From: Mesorhizobium sp. RMAD-H1
GTDB lineage: Bacteria; Pseudomonadota; Alphaproteobacteria; Rhizobiales; Rhizobiaceae
Reading direction: 5' to 3'
Assembly: GCF_014191375.1 (NCBI RefSeq)
Contig: NZ_JACHWN010000006.1
Span: forward strand, 62,001 to 126,000
DNA length: 64,000 bases
In this document: one piece after another, positions 57,697 to 64,000 of the stretch
How positions within the stretch are numbered: the first letter of the stretch is position 1
How the letters are laid out: each line of letters starts with the position of its first letter
Translations under genes and position numbers: made by a program
Notes under the pieces: model-generated
Told to the model about the DNA's origin: nothing
Database searches by the model: none
What the model saw: only the letters and a program-made list of their open reading frames with translations

Positions 57697-59001
57697 TCAT
57701 TGTCTGAGGTGGTCTGCGAAAGTCGTACCGGAATAGGATTCGCGGAACAGCCCCGCCTCGACCAGTCGCGGCACGAGTTCGTCCAAGACGAGGTGCAGGG
57801 AGGATACCGAGCCGCCTGGCACCGCGATGAAGCCGTCGATTGCGCCGGCTTCGGTCCAGTCGCGGATGGCTTCAATCGCATCGTCCACGGTGCCGATCAC
57901 TTGCCAGTGCGCCGAGCCGATCACCTCCGGGCGCCACAGGAGCTGTTCCACCGTGGGCGTCTCGCGCTCGATGAGACGCCTGAGCAGATTGGCATGGGTG
58001 CGACTGCGGGGCTTGTCAAGCGGCGGCGGCAGGTCGGCCGCGGCAACGGCACGCTCGCGCGGCCAGTCCAGGAGATCGAGTCCCGTCATCTCCCGGATCA
58101 TGGCGAACTTGCGGGCCTCGTCCGCGCGCGCATGGGTCTGGGCGAAAAGCTCGAATGCTTCCGCCCGGCTTTCCGCCAGGAAAAGGCTGAGGCCGGGCAT
58201 GATGTTGATCGAATCCGGATGCCGGCCATATCCCTTGGCGCGCCGGCGCAAATCGAGCCGCAGGTCGATGGCCGCTTCCCGGTCCGGCGTCGACGCAAAG
58301 ACGGCATCCGCAACGCAAGCCGCGAAGCTGCGGCCCGCCGGCGAGGCGCCGGCCTGGACAAGGGGGACCGGTGCCCTGCCATATGTCGGGAGGTTGAGCG
58401 GCCCACTCACTTTGAGATGCTTGCCGGCATAATCAACCGGCTGGACGAGAGACGGATCGGCGAACCGGCCGCTGGCCCGGTCCATCTTCAGCGCCTCTTG
58501 CGGATAGCTCTCCCAGAGAAGCTTCACCACCTCGGTGAATTCCGCCGCCCGTTCATACCGCTCCTCGGCGGAGGGCATCGCCGGCAGCCCGAAATTCTCG
58601 TGTCCCGCGAGCGCGGTGACGATGTTCCAGCCGGCACGCCCCTTGCTCAGCCAGTTCAGCGACTGGATCTGGCGCGCCACGACATAGGGCGGAAGAAACG
58701 TCGTCGAGATCGTCGTCAAGAGCCCCACATGGGTCGTCTCCCGGGCGATCGAAGCCAGAAGCATGGTCGGATCGAGGCTTGAGAAACCCGGCCCCGCTTC
58801 AAGGACCTCCGTGCGCAGAAACAGCGTGTCGGGACAAAAGACAAAATCAAGATGGGCTGCTTCCGAACGTCTGGCGATATCGAGATAGAAATCGCTGTTG
58901 AAGAGCCCCTCGATATTGCTGTCGGGCCGGCGCCAGGCATCCCCGCTCAGCCATGTCGGAGCAAGGGACATGCCGATGTGAAGCTTTCTTCGAGCACTCA
59001 T
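57697..59001 (-). CDS. NtaA/SnaA/DszA-family FMN-dependent monooxygenase
   Basis: This is a 434-residue TIM-barrel oxygenase of the large-chelate/organosulfur group. Typical segments are LSMAPTW-like start MSLAPTWLSGDAWRRP, FVFCPDTLFLR, GLLTTISTTFLPPYVVARQIQSLNWLSKGRAGWNIVTA and VPLVQAGASPAGRSFAACVADAVFAS. It needs FMNH2 from a reductase, which is not adjacent. The family includes NTA/EDTA monooxygenases. It is divergent from a Fec-type iron-chelate importer, 120 bases away. Confidence 0.9.
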   Translation of the reverse strand: MSARRKLHIGMSLAPTWLSGDAWRRPDSNIEGLFNSDFYLDIARRSEAAHLDFVFCPDTLFLRTEVLEAGPGFSSLDPTMLLASIARETTHVGLLTTISTTFLPPYVVARQIQSLNWLSKGRAGWNIVTALAGHENFGLPAMPSAEERYERAAEFTEVVKLLWESYPQEALKMDRASGRFADPSLVQPVDYAGKHLKVSGPLNLPTYGRAPVPLVQAGASPAGRSFAACVADAVFASTPDREAAIDLRLDLRRRAKGYGRHPDSINIMPGLSLFLAESRAEAFELFAQTHARADEARKFAMIREMTGLDLLDWPRERAVAAADLPPPLDKPRSRTHANLLRRLIERETPTVEQLLWRPEVIGSAHWQVIGTVDDAIEAIRDWTEAGAIDGFIAVPGGSVSSLHLVLDELVPRLVEAGLFRESYSGTTFADHLRQ

Positions 59002-59121
59002 TTTGAACCTCTCAAGATTGGCAAGCGTCTTGGGGGGAGCCGTTTCGCGTGATATCGAATTGTGGAGTATTTTATTATAGTTTAAGTTCGCGCCAGTGAA
59101 GGCAAGAGGAGTCGCTATTCG

Positions 59122-59910
59122 GTGCTGGAAGCCACGGACATAACGGCAAGCTACGGCTCAACCCCCGTCCTGCACGGGCTGTCCACGCGTTTTGCGGCGG
59201 GCCGCGTCACGGCCCTGGTTGGCCCGAACGGCTGCGGCAAGTCGACGCTCCTGAAGGCCATCATGGGTTTCCTGCCGATCGCACGCGGTGAAATACGGCT
59301 CGAGGGCCGGCCGATACGGCAGTACGGCCGGCAACCGCTGGCGCGCAAGATCGCCTATCTGCCGCAGGAATGCCACTGCCCTGACTACATGACCCTCGGG
59401 GAACTCGTAGAGCTCGCCGGCTATGCACGCTACTCGCTGGTCGGCGGGCCTTCGGAGCGCGACAGACGGCTGTTCCATGAAGCGCTCGGGATCGTCGGGC
59501 TTGCAGACAAGGCCGGGGCCCAGGTGAACGCGCTGTCCGGCGGACAGCGTCAGCGGGCCTGGATCGCCATGGTGCTGGCACAGGAGACGGATGTCATCCT
59601 GATGGACGAACCGGTCAATCATCTCGACATGAAATACCAGTATGCCATCCTCGGGCTCGTGCGCGAACTCTCCATGCGTCACGGCAAGACGGTGATCGTG
59701 GTCCTGCATGACCTCAATCTCACATCGGCCTTCGCCGACGACGTCGTCATGCTGCGCGACGGCAGGGTCGTCGCGGCCGGCCCTGTCGCGCAGACCCTTA
59801 CCGCCGCCAATGTGGAGCGGGTCTTTGATCTCGAGGCGGATATCTTCGGGCGTGACGGCCGCATCGTCTGCCTGCCCCGCATGCAACCTACCCAACCAAT
59901 CCCGGCATGA
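59122..59910 (+). CDS. FecE-like iron-chelate ABC ATPase
   Basis: This is a 262-residue ATPase. It has Walker A GPNGCGKST, signature LSGGQRQRAWIAMVLAQ and DVILMDEPVNHLDMK, typical of FecE/FepC importers for ferric siderophores or heme. The start is GTG 59122 with AAGAGGA upstream. It overlaps the first permease gene by four bases. Confidence 0.92.
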   Translation: MLEATDITASYGSTPVLHGLSTRFAAGRVTALVGPNGCGKSTLLKAIMGFLPIARGEIRLEGRPIRQYGRQPLARKIAYLPQECHCPDYMTLGELVELAGYARYSLVGGPSERDRRLFHEALGIVGLADKAGAQVNALSGGQRQRAWIAMVLAQETDVILMDEPVNHLDMKYQYAILGLVRELSMRHGKTVIVVLHDLNLTSAFADDVVMLRDGRVVAAGPVAQTLTAANVERVFDLEADIFGRDGRIVCLPRMQPTQPIPA

Positions 59911-60920
59911 CGCGACGCCTCGCCTTTCTTTCCAGCGCACCTTTCCTTCTGGCGCTTGTCCTCCTCGCCAGCCTGTCGCTTGGCGGCGGCTCGTTCCATT
60001 TCCGCGATATGGTCCAGGCACTCGTCGCGTTCGATGCCGGAAATTACGATCAGGCGGTTATCCTGTACCAGCGACTGCCGCGCGCGCTGATCGCCATCTA
60101 TGTGGGCGCGACCATGGCATGCGGCGGCGCCGTTCTGCAGGGCCTCGTCCGCAATCCGCTCGCCTCGCCCTCGACGCTCGGCATCAATGCCGGCGCCTGC
60201 CTGTTCGTGGTTGCCGGAGCCTTTCTCTTCGATCTCGACATTGCGTCGCTGGGGCTGGCCGCCCTCGCCGGCGCATTCTCCGGCTTCCTGTTTTGCCTTG
60301 TGATAGCCCGGCTGGCGGGACGCACCAACGATCCGCGCGGGCTGTCGCTCATCCTTTCAGGCGCTTTGGTCTCCATGCTCCTCCTCGGCGTGACCAATGC
60401 CTTTCTCCTCTCCGATCCCGTGCGGCGCAGTGCGTTTCTCAGCTGGGTAACCGGCAACATCAACCATGTCTATATCGACAGGCTCTATGCCTTCTGGTGG
60501 ATCGGCGCGGCGGCGATCGGAATTCTCGCCATCCTCGCGCGGCCACTGACGCTCATCCTGCTCGGTGCCGAAAAAGCCGCGTCCGCCGGGGTGAACGTCG
60601 CCATCGTCACACCTCTTGCCCTTGCCGCAACGGTTCTGGCCGCCGGGTCTGCCGTGGCGATCTGCGGCCCGATCGGCTTTGTCGGGCTTATCGTGCCGCA
60701 CATTGTTCGCCCCTTCGCAGGCAACAATTTCGCTTTCCTGCTGCCCGCCTGTGCGTTCACCGGCGCGAGTGTCTGCCTGCTCGCCGATCTCCTCGCCCGG
60801 GAAGCCTTCCAGCCTTACGTCCTCAACACCGGTCTCCTGATGGACCTTCTCGGCGGACTCGTCTTCGTCGTCATCGTCAAGCGCTTCTATCTTTCGCCGG
60901 CGGCACGGAGGGAAGCATGA
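59907..60920 (+). CDS. FecCD-like permease 1
   Basis: This 337-residue permease has about 9-10 helices and the motifs GATMACGGAVLQGLVRNPLASPSTLGINAGA and CGPIGFVGLIVPHIVRPFAG, which mark the BtuC/FecCD family. It forms a heterodimer with the next protein. It overlaps both neighbouring genes by four bases (ATGA). Confidence 0.92.
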   Translation: MTRRLAFLSSAPFLLALVLLASLSLGGGSFHFRDMVQALVAFDAGNYDQAVILYQRLPRALIAIYVGATMACGGAVLQGLVRNPLASPSTLGINAGACLFVVAGAFLFDLDIASLGLAALAGAFSGFLFCLVIARLAGRTNDPRGLSLILSGALVSMLLLGVTNAFLLSDPVRRSAFLSWVTGNINHVYIDRLYAFWWIGAAAIGILAILARPLTLILLGAEKAASAGVNVAIVTPLALAATVLAAGSAVAICGPIGFVGLIVPHIVRPFAGNNFAFLLPACAFTGASVCLLADLLAREAFQPYVLNTGLLMDLLGGLVFVVIVKRFYLSPAARREA

Positions 60921-61981
60921 GGCGCGATCATGCGACGGACGGCAAGCCGGTGCTTCGCTTCGCCTCGGGCCTGCAAGTCCGGGTCGGCAATCTGAAAGCC
61001 GGTCTCGGGCTCCTGATCACGGCAACCCTGCTCGCGACGCTATCGGCGGGATTGGGCGTCACCCAAGCCGGCATCCCCGACCTCCTGCGCGCCTTGACCG
61101 GCACGGAAATCGGCGACGCACAGACATATGCCCTCTGGACGGTGCGGCTGCCGCGGATCGTCCTGGGGTTCATGGCTGGCTGGGCCGTTGCGCTTGCCGG
61201 CGCCATGCTCCAGTCGATCGCCCGCAACCCGCTGGCCGATCCGGGCCTGTTCGGCCTCAGCCAGGGGTCGATGACCATGATCATGATCCTCTTCGTTCTC
61301 GCTCCTACCGCCCCGAAGGTGATGATCGCACTCGCCGCAATGGCCGGCGGGCTTGGCGTGGCGATGCTTTTGATCTGGCTCGTCGGCGGCGAACGGTCGA
61401 GCGGACTGGCGATCCTGCTGATGGGGATCGCGATCGAGAGCATGCTTTCGTCAGTCGGCTCGCTCCTCATCCTCTACATGCCGCCGGAGGCCTCCCTTGC
61501 GCTGTCCGAATGGATGGCGGGATCCCTGTTCAAGGCCAGCTGGCCGACCATCGCCATCTTCGCGCCGCTGATCCTGCTGAGCATTGCCGGTATCTTCCTT
61601 TTCGGCCGGGCGCTTTCCGCCTACGACCTCGGCAACGAGACGGCCATGGCGATCGGCGAGCCGGTGGGGCGCTCGCGCCCCGTGCTGCTCGCTTTCGCCG
61701 TGCTGCTCAGCGCTGCTGCCGTCACCGCTGTCGGCCCTCTCACCTTTCTCGGCGTGCTGGCACCGCATCTGGCCGGCTTCATATCGCCCGCCATTTCGCG
61801 CGCCCGCCTTTTCCTCTCGGCGCTCATGGGCGGCATTCTGGTGATCGCCGCAGATGCCATGACGCGTGGTCTGGTGGGCGACATCCCCATGCCCATCGGG
61901 CTCAGCCTGACGATCATCGGCGTTCCGCTCTTCATCCTCGCCCTGCGCTTCCAGGCACTTCGAAAAATGCAGACACACTGA
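60917..61981 (+). CDS. FecCD-like permease 2
   Basis: This 354-residue permease has the motifs GAMLQSIARNPLADPGLFGLSQGS and VGPLTFLGVLAPHLAGFISP. The ATG at 60917 overlaps the previous stop by four bases. Codons in the same frame back to 59708 lie antiphase to the two preceding genes and are not coding. With permease 1 it completes the import channel. Confidence 0.92.
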   Translation: MRRDHATDGKPVLRFASGLQVRVGNLKAGLGLLITATLLATLSAGLGVTQAGIPDLLRALTGTEIGDAQTYALWTVRLPRIVLGFMAGWAVALAGAMLQSIARNPLADPGLFGLSQGSMTMIMILFVLAPTAPKVMIALAAMAGGLGVAMLLIWLVGGERSSGLAILLMGIAIESMLSSVGSLLILYMPPEASLALSEWMAGSLFKASWPTIAIFAPLILLSIAGIFLFGRALSAYDLGNETAMAIGEPVGRSRPVLLAFAVLLSAAAVTAVGPLTFLGVLAPHLAGFISPAISRARLFLSALMGGILVIAADAMTRGLVGDIPMPIGLSLTIIGVPLFILALRFQALRKMQTH

Positions 61982-61993
61982 AAGGTTCACGCA

Positions 61994-62947
61994 ATGCGAC
62001 TGTCGATCCTTCTGGCCGCCCTTCTGCTCGCCAATATCGTCCATGCCGGGGAGCGTTCCGTCACCGACGATACGGGGCGCACTGTCGTCGTACCGGACAA
62101 GCCCGAGCGGATCGTCGTGATGCACGAGCCACTGCTCGGCCTGCCGCTCATGGATCTCGGCGTGCTGCCGGTCGGCAGCTACGGCCGAACCGACGACGGT
62201 AAATTCGCAACCACCGTCGACTTCATGGACACCGTGCTGGATACCGGGCTTCCCAAACCCAGGGGGATCGGCCCCTTCGGGCAGATCGATCTCGAGAAGC
62301 TGCGCGCGCTCGAGCCCGACCTGATCATCGGCACGGAACTCAATCTCGACAAGGTCGAGCAGCTCTCGACCGTAGCACCAGTCTATCTCCAGAACGTCAG
62401 TACCGGAAAGGCGTCCGGTTTCAGCGTCGAAGAGGACCTCGCCAAGGTGGTCAGCCGCGAAGATGCCTTCGCGAAACGCAAAGCGGCCTATCTGAACCAC
62501 GTGGCCGCGGTCCGCAAGATGCTGCCCTCCGATCCTGCCGGCCTGGACTATCTCGCGGTTTTCCTGACTGACCAGCTCAACGCGGTCGGAGAGACTTCGG
62601 GCGCGGTCCAGGCGCTCGAGGACCTCGGCTATCGCCGGCTGGAACCGGGGCATGGAAGCAGGCCGGCAGCACAGGGCGGCTCGACGATGCTGGTGCCGCT
62701 CGGAGCGGATGCCTTCGGACGGCTTGAGCCCGATCTTCTGGTTGTGATGAACAGCTACATGAATGACGCGCGCGACGAGACGGGAACGCGCGCCGCGCTT
62801 GACCGGATCATGCCGGGCTGGGAGAGCTTCCTGAAGCCGGCCCGGGAAGGGCGCATCCTTTTCCTCGACTCCGCCAAAGTCATGACGCCGACGATAGCGA
62901 GCGCCGAACACGCGCTGGATGCGATCGAGGCGTGGACGAAACGGTAG
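61994..62947 (+). CDS. FecB/FepB-like iron-chelate binding protein
   Basis: This 317-residue exported protein has a signal peptide ending near IVHAGERSVTDDTG. It has the class III SBP motif VVVPDKPERIVVMHEPLLGLPLMDLGVLPVGSYG. The ligand is probably a ferric siderophore or chelate. It is the last gene of the importer and is convergent with the TonB-dependent receptor. Confidence 0.9.
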   Translation: MRLSILLAALLLANIVHAGERSVTDDTGRTVVVPDKPERIVVMHEPLLGLPLMDLGVLPVGSYGRTDDGKFATTVDFMDTVLDTGLPKPRGIGPFGQIDLEKLRALEPDLIIGTELNLDKVEQLSTVAPVYLQNVSTGKASGFSVEEDLAKVVSREDAFAKRKAAYLNHVAAVRKMLPSDPAGLDYLAVFLTDQLNAVGETSGAVQALEDLGYRRLEPGHGSRPAAQGGSTMLVPLGADAFGRLEPDLLVVMNSYMNDARDETGTRAALDRIMPGWESFLKPAREGRILFLDSAKVMTPTIASAEHALDAIEAWTKR

Positions 62948-62950
62948 ATA

Positions 62951-62976
62951 AAGAAAAACGGGCCGGAATACGGCCC
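62951..62976 (-). terminator. Intrinsic terminator of the TonB-receptor gene
   Basis: On the minus strand CGGGCCG-TATTC-CGGCCCG forms a 7-bp stem immediately followed by TTTTTCT, a classic intrinsic terminator 28 bases after the receptor stop. On the plus strand the A-run precedes the stem, so it is oriented for the receptor. Confidence 0.8.
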
Positions 62977-63004
62977 GCCGACTCATGCCGGAAGTTTTGG
63001 GAGG

Positions 63005-64000
63005 TCAGAACTTCACTCTCATCCCCACGCCAAATGTGCGCGGCTCCAGCATGGAGCCTACAATGGCGATCCCTCTGGCCGAGCGATCGTCATACTTCCA
63101 GGTGGGCGTGCGCTCGTCGAAGATATTGTTGACGTAGCCATAGATCTGGAAGCTTTCGTTCGGCGCATAGACGATGCGGGCATTGGCTATCGTATAGGAG
63201 TCGATGTAGTAGGCCGGATCGTTATTGTCCGTCGAGTGGTATCCGTCGGTGTGACGGACGTCGCCGCTGAGCCGGACTTTCTCCGTGATTTCCCAGTCCG
63301 CACCGAAGCCGAACATGTAACCCGGCGCCCTGCCGAATTCATTGCCTTCCTGGATATCCGCGGATGGATAGCTGAACTCGGTGATCTCGGTTTGGAGAAG
63401 GCCCGCCGAGGCCCTGATGCGGAGCGCGTCGAGAGCTTGATAGTCCGCGCTCACTTCCAGGCCATAGGATTTCGCCTTTTCAGCATTCACGACCACGTTC
63501 CCGAACAGTTGCCCATTGAGGTAGTCGGGCACGACGCGCTGTGAGTCGCGCTGATCGGTGTAGAACAGATTGCCGCTCAGCATCAGCCGGTCGTCGAGCA
63601 GGCGGGCGCGGGCGAACAGCTCGTAATTCCAAAGCGTTTCCGGCTCGAATGTGTAGAAGCTGGCGCTTGCGAACCTCAACCCCGCACCGCCCGGATTATA
63701 GCCGCGATTTACCAGAGCACCGACGGTCACATCAGGCGTCAGATCATAGGCAAGGGAGATCTTGGGCAGCAGCGTGTCGTACTCCTCGTCGAAATCCAGA
63801 GTATCGTTGCGCGCATAGCCCGGGGCGCTTCCGTAGCGCTGGACATGATCGAACTGGTAGCGCAGTCCGCCGGTCAGCGCCCAGCGCTCGGTAAAGCGCC
63901 AGGTGACCTCCGTGAACAGGCCGAGACTGTCCTTCGTGTCGTCAAAATCCGATACGCCGCGCAGATAGAGCGTATCGTTGGAGGTAACATGGCTGTAGTA
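63005..64000 (-). CDS. TonB-dependent siderophore receptor, C-terminal part (cut by window end)
   Basis: This is 331 residues of an outer-membrane beta-barrel, open to the window edge so the plug domain is missing. Aromatic/alternating strands such as LFTEVTWRFTERWALTGGLRYQF and VYAPNESFQIYGYVNNIFDERTP, plus the C-terminal GVGMRVKF ending in Phe, are typical. It should import the chelate for the adjacent Fec-type importer. Its gene faces that operon and ends with a clear terminator. Confidence 0.9.
   Translation of the reverse strand, partial: YYSHVTSNDTLYLRGVSDFDDTKDSLGLFTEVTWRFTERWALTGGLRYQFDHVQRYGSAPGYARNDTLDFDEEYDTLLPKISLAYDLTPDVTVGALVNRGYNPGGAGLRFASASFYTFEPETLWNYELFARARLLDDRLMLSGNLFYTDQRDSQRVVPDYLNGQLFGNVVVNAEKAKSYGLEVSADYQALDALRIRASAGLLQTEITEFSYPSADIQEGNEFGRAPGYMFGFGADWEITEKVRLSGDVRHTDGYHSTDNNDPAYYIDSYTIANARIVYAPNESFQIYGYVNNIFDERTPTWKYDDRSARGIAIVGSMLEPRTFGVGMRVKF

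Noticed and set aside
59708-60916. N-terminal extension of the second Fec permease
   Set aside because: These codons run out of phase through the ATPase and first permease genes. The conserved protein starts at 60917.
61451-62986. Minus-strand open frame (511 codons)
   Set aside because: Antisense to the Fec permease and binding-protein genes; it also crosses the terminator of the receptor gene.

Overview
This 64 kb window is dense, high-GC coding DNA with short intergenic gaps. The gene content (urease with a Yut-type urea transporter, many ABC importers for polyamine-like and sugar-like solutes, FCD-GntR and RpiR regulators, a TonB/Fec iron system) suggests an alphaproteobacterium, most likely Hyphomicrobiales/Rhizobiales. 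I cannot fix the genus. I saw no tRNA, rRNA, IS element, phage gene, CRISPR array or replication origin. The gene at each window edge is cut.

Left part (1-7.1 kb): a cut DUF6065 gene, a DUF1269 protein, small membrane proteins, a probable lipoprotein with two Kazal-type repeats, an AraC regulator, a bacterial eRF1-like (baeRF) protein and a P1B heavy-metal ATPase. The ATPase carries TPCP and QExxD motifs and lies just downstream of ureG on the minus strand. 7.2-14 kb: a urease cluster with ureG divergent from ureD-ureA-ureJ-ureB-ureC-yut-ureF. No ureE is present. 14.2-21.5 kb: a GntP permease, a methyltransferase divergent from an AztD-ZinT zinc-chaperone fusion (with Zur-like inverted repeats between them), RecQ, and an AraC regulator next to an EmrA/EmrB-like efflux pair.

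24.9-36.3 kb: the most interesting block. Eleven tightly packed or overlapping minus-strand genes encode a DUF1185 protein, an alpha/beta hydrolase, a two-component flavin monooxygenase (flavin reductase plus LLM oxygenase), an aldehyde dehydrogenase, a NIPSNAP protein, a Pot-type ABC importer and a succinate-semialdehyde dehydrogenase. They face a GntR repressor gene across a short gap with a perfect 12-bp palindrome. My inference is import and oxidative ring or C-N cleavage of a cationic or cyclic amine, ending at succinate. The substrate is unknown.

36.3-49.7 kb: a pentitol/pentose locus with xylitol dehydrogenase, SDR, aldehyde dehydrogenase, xylulokinase, HAD phosphatase, RpiR, RpiA, a sugar ABC importer and a respiratory D-lactate dehydrogenase. 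A TGTAGT-N4-CTA motif recurs in both control regions and just after rpiA, and is probably the RpiR operator. 49.8-57.7 kb: an AcoR-like sigma54 activator, a good -24/-12 promoter with an upstream inverted repeat, then an acetoin/butanediol-type SDR, a 2,3-butanediol-dehydrogenase-like MDR, an NTF2-fused flavin monooxygenase and a YadGH-like ABC exporter. 57.7-64 kb: an NtaA-family flavin monooxygenase divergent from a Fec-type iron-chelate ABC importer, followed by a convergent TonB-dependent receptor cut by the window end.
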